A program made the position numbers and the translations under genes. This document shows positions 1 through 7,690 of a DNA stretch of 64,000 nt, piece by piece (within the stretch, counting starts at the first letter, position 1; the number at the start of each line of letters is the position of its first letter). The DNA comes from Falsiroseomonas ponticola (GTDB lineage: Bacteria > Pseudomonadota > Alphaproteobacteria > Acetobacterales > Acetobacteraceae). The notes beneath the pieces were generated by a model. It saw only the letters and a program-made list of their open reading frames with translations, ran no database searches and was not told where the DNA came from. The DNA is taken from the NCBI RefSeq assembly GCF_016805305.1, contig NZ_JAERQN010000007.1, positions 186,001 through 250,000 on the forward strand, in the 5' to 3' direction.

Positions 1-1
1 G

Positions 2-361
2 CAGCGCGGGCACCGGGTGACGCGCATCGAAGCCTATCAGCGGGTGGATACGCGGCTGACCGTGGCGCAGGTCTTCGAACAGGCGGCGACGGCGATGGGC
101 CCGGCGCTGCAGACGGAGATGTGGCCGGAACAGGTGCGCGGCGGGTCCGTGGTGGTGTGGCGGCAGCGGTGGCGCGAGGACCTGGCCGATGGCCCCTCCA
201 CCGAGGTGATCGCGACGCAGGATCCCCCGGACCGGCCGGTCTTCGGCATGGCCGACCCGAATGCGCGCGCGACCGGCGTCGGCGTGGTGATCGCCAATGT
301 CGATGCGGAGGGGTCCTTCGCCGCCGTCCGCCGCCGGCTGAACATCCGCCCGCAGCGCTGA
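2..361 (+). CDS. C-terminal part of an unrecognised protein (5' end outside window)
   Basis: The frame is open from the first complete codon of the window to a TGA at 359-361, so the gene probably starts upstream. An internal GTG at 17 could serve as a start but has no clear ribosome site. About 119 residues are visible, with a mixed charged and hydrophobic pattern, no membrane segment and no motif I recognise. It converges on the leftward binding-protein operon with only 15 bases between stop codons. Its function is unknown. Codon usage resembles the neighbours, so I treat it as a real gene end. Confidence 0.55.
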   Translation, partial: QRGHRVTRIEAYQRVDTRLTVAQVFEQAATAMGPALQTEMWPEQVRGGSVVVWRQRWREDLADGPSTEVIATQDPPDRPVFGMADPNARATGVGVVIANVDAEGSFAAVRRRLNIRPQR

Positions 362-376
362 CGCGGGCGGCGCGCG

Positions 377-1186
377 CTACCGGAAGACGGGGCCGACTTC
401 CGGCGTGCCGCGCAGGTAGCGTTCGTGGATCTCCGCGAGGGAGCCGTCGGCGCCGCGGAGAAAGAGGAAGGTGTTCACGAAGCGCAGCAGGTCCCCGTCG
501 CCGAGCCGCATGGCGAGCGCATGATGCGCGTGGGTCAGCGTGAAGCGCGGTTCGATATCGAGGTCGGGGCGGGACAGCGACAGGTCCCGCAGCAGCCAGC
601 CATAGCTGACCGCGGCATCGGCGCGGCCATGCGCGGCCGCGTCGATGCAGCCGATCAGGTCGGGCAGCAGCAGCTGCGTGGTGTCCGGCGGCAGCAGCGT
701 GCGCGCTTCCTCCGCCGCGAAGGTGTTGTCGGGCAGCGCGACGCGAAGCCCCGCCAGCTCGGCCAGGGACCGCACCGGGCTTCGCCGCGTGGTGGCGACG
801 GTGACGGACAGCTCGCCATGCGGGGAGGCGAAGGCGACGTGGCGGCGCGTCGTCGGCACCACCGGGACCAGCGCGGCCAGGATGTCCACGCGGTCTTCCT
901 CCAGCGCCGGGATGCGGTCCCTGACGGCCAGGCGCTGCAGCCGCAGGCGGACGCCGAGGTCCCGCGCCAGCAGGCGGGCCAGCGCCACCTCCGCCCCGTC
1001 CGGCGTGCCGTCATGGTCGTAGGTGCCCCAGGGGGGCGCTTCCAGCCAGACGCCGACGCGCAGGATGCCGGTGCGGAAGACCCGGCCGAGCGTGCCGGTG
1101 GCCTCCCCGGCGGCATGGCCCGGGCGGGGCAGCAGCAGCCCGGTGGCGAGGGCGGGCAGCAGGCGGCGGGGAAGGGCGGGGGGCAT
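377..1186 (-). CDS. Periplasmic amino-acid-type substrate-binding protein (SBP_bac_3 family)
   Basis: The 269-residue product starts with a short Arg-containing signal peptide ending near AxA at about residue 25. It then shows the family-3 binding-protein layout: 'LRVGVWLEAPPWG' near residue 42, a central 'VDILAALVPVVPTT' segment, and a C-terminal 'LGDGDLLRFVNTFL' helix. Family members normally deliver amino acids or related polar solutes to an ABC permease, but none is present here. The start codon overlaps the stop of the upstream gene by one base (TGATG), so the two are translationally coupled. It is the last of four leftward binding-protein genes. The ligand cannot be read from the sequence. 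Confidence 0.8.
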   Translation of the reverse strand: MPPALPRRLLPALATGLLLPRPGHAAGEATGTLGRVFRTGILRVGVWLEAPPWGTYDHDGTPDGAEVALARLLARDLGVRLRLQRLAVRDRIPALEEDRVDILAALVPVVPTTRRHVAFASPHGELSVTVATTRRSPVRSLAELAGLRVALPDNTFAAEEARTLLPPDTTQLLLPDLIGCIDAAAHGRADAAVSYGWLLRDLSLSRPDLDIEPRFTLTHAHHALAMRLGDGDLLRFVNTFLFLRGADGSLAEIHERYLRGTPEVGPVFR

Positions 1187-1977
1187 CAGAAGAAGGGCAG
1201 CTGGGGCAGCGGCCGTTCATAGGCCGCCTGGTGGAGCAGCTGGAGAAGACCCTCCTGCCGCGCGATGTAGAGCATGGTGTTCACCGCCCGCAGCAGGTCA
1301 TGGTCCCCGAAGCGGCAGGCGGGGGCGAGCCAGACGATGCCGAGCGTCAGCTTCACCTCCACCGCCGGATGCAGCGTCGCGATGCGGGTGGCGACGGGGG
1401 AGGTCACGATGGCGGCTTCCACCATCCGGTCCGCCAGTGCGGCGGCCAGGAAGGGCAGGTCCGGCACCGCGACCAGTTCCATCTGGTCCACCGGCAGGCG
1501 CGACGGCAGCAGCCGCATGGCCGGCCCCGCCTGCGCCGCCACGCGCCGGCCGCGCAGCGCGGCGATGGAGGGCAGCGGCAGCGGCCGCGGGGCGATCACG
1601 GCGAGTTCCAGCGCCGCATAGGGGTCGGCGTAGAGGAGTTCGCGCGCGACCTCGATCGTCAGGGGCGGCGCGTTCAGCAGCAGGTCGAAGCGGCCGGCGC
1701 GGAGATCCGCGACCGCCGTGGTGGCGGCGGTGGGCACCAGGTCGAGCGGCACGCCGAGCCCATCCGCGATGAGGCCCCCCACCTCCACCGCCATGCCGCC
1801 GGCGCCATTGGCCGGGTCCCGGTAGGCGGTGGCCGTGCCTTCCAGGTCGATCCCGGCCCGCAGCCGCCGCAGCGCCGGGATGCGGACCGGCGCGGAGGGC
1901 TGCGCCCGCGCCGGCCCGGCGCCGGCCATCAGCGCCGCGAGGCCGGCCAGCAGGCGGCGGCGCCGGGGCTCAGCCAT
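1186..1977 (-). CDS. Periplasmic amino-acid-type substrate-binding protein (SBP_bac_3 family), paralogue
   Basis: 263 residues when started at the ATG at 1977, which places 'MAEPRRRRLLAGL' as a twin-arginine-like signal peptide ending at 'ARAQ'. A longer open frame upstream lies wholly inside the preceding gene and is not needed. The mature part has the family-3 pattern ('LRRLRAGIDLEG', 'DLRAGRFDLLLNAPPLT') and ends with 'RFGDHDLLRAVNTMLY', nearly the same motif as in the two family-3 genes around it, so these are paralogues. It overlaps the upstream solute-binding gene by 8 bases. No permease or ATPase is linked. Confidence 0.8.
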   Translation of the reverse strand: MAEPRRRRLLAGLAALMAGAGPARAQPSAPVRIPALRRLRAGIDLEGTATAYRDPANGAGGMAVEVGGLIADGLGVPLDLVPTAATTAVADLRAGRFDLLLNAPPLTIEVARELLYADPYAALELAVIAPRPLPLPSIAALRGRRVAAQAGPAMRLLPSRLPVDQMELVAVPDLPFLAAALADRMVEAAIVTSPVATRIATLHPAVEVKLTLGIVWLAPACRFGDHDLLRAVNTMLYIARQEGLLQLLHQAAYERPLPQLPFF

Positions 1978-3286
1978 GGCGGGCCTTGAGGGCGGACCAG
2001 GCAGCGGCCATGCGGGACAGCGCTTCCTCCGGCGCCTGCTGCCCGGCCAGCATGGCGGTGACATCCGGCGCGGTGGCGCGGCTCCAGTCGCTGAGCCAGG
2101 GGGCGAGCAGGTCCTTCGGCCGAGCGAGCACGGCCTGGCGGCGGAGGATGGCGCTGTCGCCGGACCAGCGATCCTGCGCGGCCTCCACCGCCGCATCCTC
2201 CAGCAGCGGCAGGGCGCAGAAGGGAAGCCCGCCTTCCAGCAGCAGGGCCTTCTGCATGCCATGCCGGTCGCCCGGCCCGTGGCCGGCGAGGAAGGCCAGC
2301 ACCGCCTCCACGCCCGCGCGGCGGGGGGCGGAGGCCAGCGCGCTGGGCGTGGCGGCGAAGAAGCGGACCCAGCCGCAGCTCTCCTGCGTGCCGCGGGGGC
2401 CGCCGCGCGGCATCATCGCCACGCGGATGGCGCCGGCCACGGCGGAATGGGCGGGGTCGTTCAGCGTGCGCAGGCGGTAGCTGGGGGCGAGGCAGAAGGC
2501 GGCCTCGCCCTCCGCCATCGCTTCCAGCACGTCGGTTTCCGCCAGGCGCTGCGTGGCGGGGGGCAGGATGGCGTGGCGGTGGATGGCATCGCGCAGGAAG
2601 CCCATGGCGCGCACCGCGCCGCGGTCGGGGTCCTGCATCACCGGGTTGAGGTCGGCATCCGCCTGCGCGCCGCCGAAGGCATAGACCAGGGCGGTGACGA
2701 TCTCCATCAGCCAGGGATCGTCGGCCAGCGGCAGGGCCAGCGCATGGCGCACCAGGCCGCGGCGCTGCAGGAACAGCGCCTGGTCCACCAGCGCCTCCCA
2801 GCTTTCCGGGGGGGCGGCGATCCCGGCGCGGTCCAGCAGCGCGCGGTTGCAGAGGAAGACGATGCTGTCGGTGTAGTAGGGCACGCCGTAGCGGCGGCCG
2901 CGCCAGGTCATGCCCTGGTTGCAGGCGGGGCGCGTCTCGGCGGCGATGGCCTCCGCCGCCGGCAGGGAGTCGAGCGGCGCCAGCCATCCGCGATGGGCGA
3001 ATTCCGGCAGCCAGAGGTCGGACATGGCGCAGATGTCGATCTCCGCCTCCCCCATGAGGCGGGAGGCCAGGGCTTCCCGGTACGCGGCCCAGGGCAGGTG
3101 GAGAAGGCGAAGGCGGCGCTGGCTGGCGCGTTCGAAGGCGGCGATATCCGCGCGCAGCAGCGCATCCACCGCCGACCAGGCGAAGAGGGTGACGGGACGG
3201 CCGATGCCCGCCGGGGATTGCGCCCGCGGGGCGCGCGGCATCAGCAGCGGGGCAAGGGCGAGGAGCGAGCGGCGGGAGAGGCGCAT
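1970..3286 (-). CDS. Extracellular solute-binding protein, family 1 (sugar/oligosaccharide type)
   Basis: 438 residues with a twin-arginine-like leader ('LSRRSLLAL') cleaved near residue 22. The length and features are those of family-1 binding proteins: 'VTLFAWSAVDALLRADIAAFE', 'EIDICAMSDLWLPEFA', 'YGVPYYTDSIVFLCNRALLD' and 'PESWEALVDQA'. These normally bind sugars, sugar alcohols or glycerol phosphate for a CUT1-type importer. It lies between family-3 binding genes, overlapping the downstream one by 8 bases and following the upstream one after 2 bases, so all four are one transcription unit. Mixing a family-1 with three family-3 proteins and no permease is odd. Confidence 0.8.
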   Translation of the reverse strand: MRLSRRSLLALAPLLMPRAPRAQSPAGIGRPVTLFAWSAVDALLRADIAAFERASQRRLRLLHLPWAAYREALASRLMGEAEIDICAMSDLWLPEFAHRGWLAPLDSLPAAEAIAAETRPACNQGMTWRGRRYGVPYYTDSIVFLCNRALLDRAGIAAPPESWEALVDQALFLQRRGLVRHALALPLADDPWLMEIVTALVYAFGGAQADADLNPVMQDPDRGAVRAMGFLRDAIHRHAILPPATQRLAETDVLEAMAEGEAAFCLAPSYRLRTLNDPAHSAVAGAIRVAMMPRGGPRGTQESCGWVRFFAATPSALASAPRRAGVEAVLAFLAGHGPGDRHGMQKALLLEGGLPFCALPLLEDAAVEAAQDRWSGDSAILRRQAVLARPKDLLAPWLSDWSRATAPDVTAMLAGQQAPEEALSRMAAAWSALKARHG

Positions 3287-3288
3287 GG

Positions 3289-4131
3289 TCAGAGGGGCGC
3301 GAGGGGGGGAAGGGGAAGCCCGGTTTCCCGGCGGAACAGCGCGGCCAGCCGGCCATCATGCAACGCTTCCGCCAGGCAGCCATTCACCGCCCGCAGCAGG
3401 TCATGGTCCCCGAAGCGGACCGCCGCCGCATAGGTGAAGAGCCTGAGCGTGAAGCGGGCGCTGAGGCCAGAGCCGGGATTGCGGGCCACCAGGGCGCGCG
3501 CCTGCGGCGCCGGCAGCAGGGCGGCCTCGATCTCCCGCGCCAGCAGGGCTTCCTCCAGCGTCGGCAGGTCGGCCAGGCGGGTGACCAGGGCGTGGTCGGG
3601 CAGCCCGGCTTCGTTGCCGAAGGCCAGGGCGTGGCTTTCGAGCAGCCCGACCCGCAGCCCCGCCAGCGAATCCGCCCCGCGCAGCCGCCGGGGCAGGGCG
3701 GAGAGGATCACCGCATCCAGCATGGCATGGGGGTGGGAGAACATGATGCGGCTGGCATTCAGCCGGGTGAGCAGGGTGGGGAGGGCGATGTCGGCCTCCC
3801 CCGAGAGCAGGGCCGGCAGCATGCCGGTGCCGGTCTGGAACAGGACCTCGCAGGCCAGGCCCAGTTCCTCCGCGATCAGCGCGGCGATGGCGGCGTTGTA
3901 GGGGTCATGCAGCCGGTAGCTGGTGCCACGGGCTTCGGCCGGCAGGGCCATGGCGGGGCCGTTGAGGACCAGCAGGCGGCCGCGCGCCCGGGCCCGGGCC
4001 AGGGAGCCGTCGCCATCCGCCTGCGCATGCGCCCGGGGCGCCGGGAGGAGGAAGGGCAGGGCCAGCGGAAGCAGGACGCGCCTGCCGAAGGGGCGTGGGG
4101 ATCGGCCTGGCATGGTGGTCGGCAGGCGCAA
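3289..4131 (-). CDS. Periplasmic amino-acid-type substrate-binding protein (SBP_bac_3 family), first gene of the orphan set
   Basis: 280 residues from an ATG at 4131; a second ATG at 4113 would give 274 residues and still keeps the leader 'RRVLLPLALPFLLPAPRAHAQ'. The mature protein has 'ARARGRLLVLNGPAMA', 'LLSGEADIALPTLLTRLNAS' and the C-terminal 'RFGDHDLLRAVNGCLAEAL' shared with the other two family-3 genes. It is promoter-proximal; the 280 bases upstream contain an inverted repeat at 4234-4260. No transport partners are linked. The proteins could supply a sensor kinase or a distant permease, but that is speculation. Confidence 0.78.
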   Translation of the reverse strand: MRLPTTMPGRSPRPFGRRVLLPLALPFLLPAPRAHAQADGDGSLARARARGRLLVLNGPAMALPAEARGTSYRLHDPYNAAIAALIAEELGLACEVLFQTGTGMLPALLSGEADIALPTLLTRLNASRIMFSHPHAMLDAVILSALPRRLRGADSLAGLRVGLLESHALAFGNEAGLPDHALVTRLADLPTLEEALLAREIEAALLPAPQARALVARNPGSGLSARFTLRLFTYAAAVRFGDHDLLRAVNGCLAEALHDGRLAALFRRETGLPLPPLAPL

Positions 4132-4233
4132 GCGGGCATGTCCGGCAGTGGTTTGGCTGCCGGTCGGGGCCTTGAGCTGCCCGCAACCGGTGCGGGGCGG
4201 ACTGTAAGGGGCGCGCGACTCACCTGCAATTGA

Positions 4234-4260
4234 TCGGTATCAAACCGGCGACGATACCGA
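4234..4260. promoter_or_regulatory. Inverted repeat, possible operator upstream of the binding-protein operon
   Basis: TCGGTATC (4234-4241) and GATACCGA (4253-4260) are perfect 8-base inverted arms separated by 11 bases, in the spacer upstream of the leftward operon that starts at 4131. The spacing is compatible with a dimeric repressor, and TATC/GATA half-sites resemble LacI-type operators. No regulator gene is adjacent. Confidence 0.4.
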
Positions 4261-4352
4261 CGGTTCGGCGACACCGGATCGCGGGGGGAGGCACCGGGAA
4301 CGCCAGAAAGCGTTTTGGATCAACGGGTTGTAAAAATACTGGCTTCCCCGCC

Positions 4353-4377
4353 GCACGCCCCTGGCGCGGGGGCGTGC
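4353..4377 (-). terminator. GC hairpin after the GH1-like gene
   Basis: GCACGCCCC (4353-4361) pairs perfectly with GGGGCGTGC (4369-4377) around a 7-base loop. It lies 33 bases beyond the stop of the leftward hydrolase gene and before the start region of the next leftward operon. There is no immediate U-run on the leftward transcript, only a TTTTT about 17 bases later, so termination is plausible but not certain. Confidence 0.5.
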
Positions 4378-4410
4378 TCAATCCAGGGTTGTGACCCTGT
4401 CAAGTATGCT

Positions 4411-5679
4411 TCAGGCCGCCAGGGGGACCTGCAGGCAGAGGCTCTGCGTCGGCAGCACCTCGCGCCACGACTCGATCAGGCGGCGATAGGCGAGCCCCAC
4501 GCGGCGCGGCTTGCGGTCCAGGTCATAGAGGCCGCGCGGGTTCACATCGCCCTTCTGGATGCGCAGCGCATGCGTCCAGTCGATCTGGTCCGTCAGCGAG
4601 TACCAGGTGAAGCCGAGCACCGGGATGCCTTCGCGCCGCAGGCGGAGGATGCCGGCCCATTGCTTCCACAGCCAATGCTCGGCCTCGTCGCCGCGCGGGC
4701 CTTCGTCCAGGTTCGTCTCGGTATGCATCACGGGCAGGCCGTAGCGGGCGTGGTAGTCGCGCGTCACCGTGTCGTAGCCGAAGACCTCGCCGGCCCAGCG
4801 GCCATGGCCTTCCGCGTTCAGCAGGTGCTCGTTCGTCTGGTACCAGTCATTGCCCATGACGCAGTGGCGCTTCAGCGCCGGGGCTTCCCGCTGGAAGAAA
4901 TGGTACTCCTCCCGCGTCATGCCGCTGTCCATCAGGAATTCGTACATCGCGCTGTCCACGCGGCGGCCGTAGTTGAGGTCGAGCGTCAGGAAGCGCTCCG
5001 CATTGCGGAAATCGGCGTGGGGGACGGCGCGGGGGCATTCCGCATGGAAGGCCTCCGTCGATTCCGACTGGATGAAGATGGCGTCGGGGCGGTGCTTCAG
5101 GATCTCCCGCATCGCCAGCACATTGGCGCGGACGATGTTCTTGATGGCGGTGACGTAGCTGCGGTCATCCGTCCGCTGCTCGTTCCACCAGCCATAGCGG
5201 GCGGAGAAGACGGCGGTAATGAACATCTCGTTCACCGGGGTGTAGAGCTGGACCCAGGGGAAGCGGCGGGCGAAGGCGCCGGCATAGTCGGCGAAGAGCT
5301 GCGGGAAATCCGGGTTCTGGAAGTCGCCGATCCAGTCCGGCACGCCGAAATGGCAGAGATCGACGATCGGGCGGATGCCGAGGCGCTTGAGCTCCGCGAA
5401 GCCGGCATCGGCGAAGGACCAGTCATGCAGGCCGGGGCCGCGCAGCGTGGTGTGCAACTGCGGGCCGTAGCGGAGCGCGTCGCAGCCCAGCTCCTTCACC
5501 AGGGCCAGGTCTTCCTGCCAGCGGTCGTAATGGCCGCATTCGCGCAGCTGGTCGCGGCGGATGCGCCCGCCTTCGATGGTGGGGGCACTGTTCTCGATCC
5601 CCGTGGCGAAGAGGAAGCCATGATGCGGGGCGAGCTGGGGACGGAGGGGAGCGTCGAGGCTGATCGCGGCGTCGAGCAT
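4411..5679 (-). CDS. Glycoside hydrolase family 1-like protein (beta-glucosidase type)
   Basis: 422 residues from the ATG at 5679; an in-frame GTG at 5751 would add 24 residues of low-complexity sequence. The fold signature is a TIM barrel of GH1 type: 'ECGHYDRWQEDLALVKELG' near residue 47, the acid/base motif 'TPVNE' with Glu at about 151, and 'HTETN' with a candidate nucleophile Glu at about 321. Near the end is 'LGFTWYSLTDQIDW', the aglycone-side segment. There is no signal peptide, so it should act in the cytoplasm on a beta-glycoside. The length is slightly short for GH1 (usually 440-480). Substrate is not predictable. It is transcribed alone, divergently from the 5876 gene. Confidence 0.72.
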   Translation of the reverse strand: MLDAAISLDAPLRPQLAPHHGFLFATGIENSAPTIEGGRIRRDQLRECGHYDRWQEDLALVKELGCDALRYGPQLHTTLRGPGLHDWSFADAGFAELKRLGIRPIVDLCHFGVPDWIGDFQNPDFPQLFADYAGAFARRFPWVQLYTPVNEMFITAVFSARYGWWNEQRTDDRSYVTAIKNIVRANVLAMREILKHRPDAIFIQSESTEAFHAECPRAVPHADFRNAERFLTLDLNYGRRVDSAMYEFLMDSGMTREEYHFFQREAPALKRHCVMGNDWYQTNEHLLNAEGHGRWAGEVFGYDTVTRDYHARYGLPVMHTETNLDEGPRGDEAEHWLWKQWAGILRLRREGIPVLGFTWYSLTDQIDWTHALRIQKGDVNPRGLYDLDRKPRRVGLAYRRLIESWREVLPTQSLCLQVPLAA

Positions 5680-5756
5680 GGGCCGGGGTCCGTTCGCGGG
5701 AAGCCGATGGAAGGGGGCTTGGCAGGCTGGCGCCGGGGTCCACCCGGTCACAGAGT

Positions 5757-5768
5757 ATTGTGTACGAT
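5757..5768. promoter_or_regulatory. GntR-like operator candidate in a divergent spacer
   Basis: ATTGTGTACGAT is an imperfect palindrome of the ATnGTnnACnAT type, close to the ATTGTATACAAT sites bound by FCD-class GntR regulators. It sits between the leftward GH1-like gene (start 5679) and the rightward gene at 5876, in the only AT-richer part of this spacer. No regulator gene is nearby. Confidence 0.35.
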
Positions 5769-5875
5769 ATTCCTCACGATCGAGTGAAGCGGATTCTGCG
5801 TGCCGTTGCGCGATCCCTTTGCAGCGGGGGCGGGCGGGGGCAGGCTGGGGGTGCCACGACAGGGGAGAGCATGGC

Positions 5876-6283
5876 GTGCGGATCGACGACCCGGCGGTGA
5901 TCGCGGAGGCGAGGGCCGTCTTCGACCGCTACGAGGCGGCGCTGATGGCGAACCGGACGGAGGAGCTGGACGCCATCTTCTGGGCCGATCCGCGCACGGT
6001 GCGCTTCGGGATCACGGAAATCCTCTATGGCCATGACGCGATCCGCGCCTTCCGCGCCAGCGTGAAGGCCTATGCCCAGCGGGTGCAGAAGCGGGTGCAG
6101 ATCACGACCTTCGGGCCGGACGTGGCCGCGACGCACCTGGAATATGAGCGGGTCGGCACCGGGCTGGTGGGGCGGGAGACGAAGATCATGGCCCGCATCC
6201 CGGGCGAGGGCTGGCGCGTGGTCTCCGCCCATGTCTCGCTGCTGGCGGGCACGGACCCTGGCCGGCAGGAGGTGGGGCGGTGA
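5876..6283 (+). CDS. AtzH-like / oxalurate-catabolism HpxZ family protein
   Basis: 135 residues from a GTG at 5876, preceded by an AGGGGAG ribosome site 8 bases upstream. The whole protein matches the SnoaL-like AtzH/HpxZ family in my reading: 'VFDRYEAALMANRTEELDAIF', 'RTVRFGITEILYGHDAIRAFR', 'TTFGPDVAATHLEYER' and 'GEGWRVVSAHVSLL'. Family members accompany amidases of oxalurate or allophanate breakdown, but their own activity is not firmly known. It overlaps the next gene, a DadA-like oxidase, by 4 bases, so the two are co-translated. No amidase is adjacent here. Confidence 0.75.
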   Translation: MRIDDPAVIAEARAVFDRYEAALMANRTEELDAIFWADPRTVRFGITEILYGHDAIRAFRASVKAYAQRVQKRVQITTFGPDVAATHLEYERVGTGLVGRETKIMARIPGEGWRVVSAHVSLLAGTDPGRQEVGR

Positions 6284-7575
6284 GCGCGGCGGCGATGCAG
6301 GTGGTGCCGGGCGGCGGGCCGCACCTGGTGGTGATCGGCGCGGGGATCGTGGGCGCCGCGACGGCGCTGGCCGCGCTGCGGGAGGGGTTCCGGGTGACCA
6401 TCCTGGAACCCGGCGAGCCCGGTGGCGAACAGGCGGCGAGCTACGGCAATGGCTGCTGGCTGAGCCCGATGTCGGTGATCCCCCCGTCATCGCCGGGGCT
6501 GTGGAAGAAGGTGCCGAAATTCCTGGCGGACCCGCTGGGGCCGCTGGCCATCCGCTGGTCCTACCTGCCGCGCGTGCTGCCCTGGCTGGCGCGCTACCTC
6601 TGGGCCGGCTGGACGGAGGAGAAGGTGGAGGCGACGGCGCGCGCCCTGCGGCCGCTGCTGGTGGACGCGCCGGCGCTGCACAAGGAGCTGGCGGAGGAGG
6701 CCGGTGTCGGCCACCTGATCGAGCGGCGGGGCCTCGCCTACATCTATGAGAACCGGGCGCAGTTCGAGAGCGAGGCGATGGCCTGGCGCATCCGGAAGAA
6801 GGTGGGGATCGAGTGGCTGGAACTCGGCGCCGACGAGATGCGGCAGCGGGAGCCCGACCTCGATCGCCGCTACACCTTCGCGGCGCTGGTGGAGGAAGGC
6901 GGGCATTGCCGGGACCCCGGCGCCTACGTCGCGGCGCTGGTCGCGCAGGCGCGGGCGGAGGGGGCGGAGCTGCGCCGCCAGGCCGCGACCGGCTTCCGGA
7001 TCGAGGGCGGGCGGCTCATCGCCGTGGAGACGGAGCAGGGCGAGGTCGCCTGCGACAAGGCGGTGATCTGCGCCGGCGCCTATTCGAAAAGGCTGGCCGC
7101 CGCCGCCGGGTCCCGCGTGCCGCTGGAGACGGAGCGGGGCTACCACGCCATGGTGGCGGATCCCGGCGTCGGGCCGCGGACGCCGCTGATGCCCTATGAC
7201 GGCAAGATGTCCGTGACCTGGACCGACAAGGGGCTGCGCTGCGCCGGCCAGGTGGAGATCGCGGGGCTGGAGGCGGCGCCGAACTGGAAGCGGGCGGAGA
7301 TCCTGCGCGACCACCTGCTGCGCAGCTTCCCCGGCCTGCCGCGGAACCTGCCGGCGGATCGGGTGAAGGTCTGGATGGGGCACCGGCCTTCCATGCCGGA
7401 CGGGCTGCCCTGCATCGGGCCGTCCGGCGCCTCACCGGATGTGCTGCTGGCCTTCGGGCATGGGCATGTGGGGCTGGTGGCGGCGCCGCGGACGGCGCGG
7501 CTGGTGATGGCGCTTCTGGCGGGGCGGCGGCCGGAGATTGCCGTGGAGCCTTTCCGGCCTGCTCGATTCTCTTGA
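6280..7575 (+). CDS. FAD-dependent D-amino-acid dehydrogenase-like oxidoreductase (DadA/DAO family)
   Basis: 431 residues, GTG start overlapping the previous stop by 4 bases. The N terminus has the dinucleotide fold 'VVIGAGIVGAATALAALREG' at about residues 17-36, followed by 'GGEQAASYGNGCWLSP', a DadA hallmark. 'ERGYHAMV' lies mid-protein, and the C terminus carries the second FAD contact ('GHRPSMPDGLPCIGPS', 'FGHGHVGLVAAPRTARLV'). It should oxidise the amine carbon of a D-amino acid or other small amine in the cytoplasm, passing electrons to a membrane acceptor or oxygen. The companion AtzH-like gene suggests an amide- or amine-containing substrate. Confidence 0.85.
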   Translation: MSAAAMQVVPGGGPHLVVIGAGIVGAATALAALREGFRVTILEPGEPGGEQAASYGNGCWLSPMSVIPPSSPGLWKKVPKFLADPLGPLAIRWSYLPRVLPWLARYLWAGWTEEKVEATARALRPLLVDAPALHKELAEEAGVGHLIERRGLAYIYENRAQFESEAMAWRIRKKVGIEWLELGADEMRQREPDLDRRYTFAALVEEGGHCRDPGAYVAALVAQARAEGAELRRQAATGFRIEGGRLIAVETEQGEVACDKAVICAGAYSKRLAAAAGSRVPLETERGYHAMVADPGVGPRTPLMPYDGKMSVTWTDKGLRCAGQVEIAGLEAAPNWKRAEILRDHLLRSFPGLPRNLPADRVKVWMGHRPSMPDGLPCIGPSGASPDVLLAFGHGHVGLVAAPRTARLVMALLAGRRPEIAVEPFRPARFS

Positions 7576-7600
7576 CAAAGGGTTCCCGGCCGCAATTTCG
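7572..7600 (+). promoter_or_regulatory. Candidate sigma-70 promoter for the cold-shock gene
   Basis: A perfect TTGACA (7572-7577) overlaps the stop codon of the oxidase gene. About 15-17 bases on lies an AT-rich block CAATTT/AATTTC (7593-7599) as a weak -10. Transcripts from here would carry a leader of roughly 80 bases before the cold-shock gene, typical of csp mRNAs. Confidence 0.45.
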
Positions 7601-7690
7601 CTGGTTTTCCTTGCGCCGGGATGCCATCTTGCACGGTGGCGGCCCTGCATCGTGTCGGGTCGTGTCCACAAGTACGGATCGCATAACATC

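Noticed and set aside
1978..2262. N-terminal extension of the second binding-protein gene
   Set aside because: The extension lies inside the upstream gene in another frame and lacks protein-like sequence; the ATG at 1977 starts a proper signal peptide.
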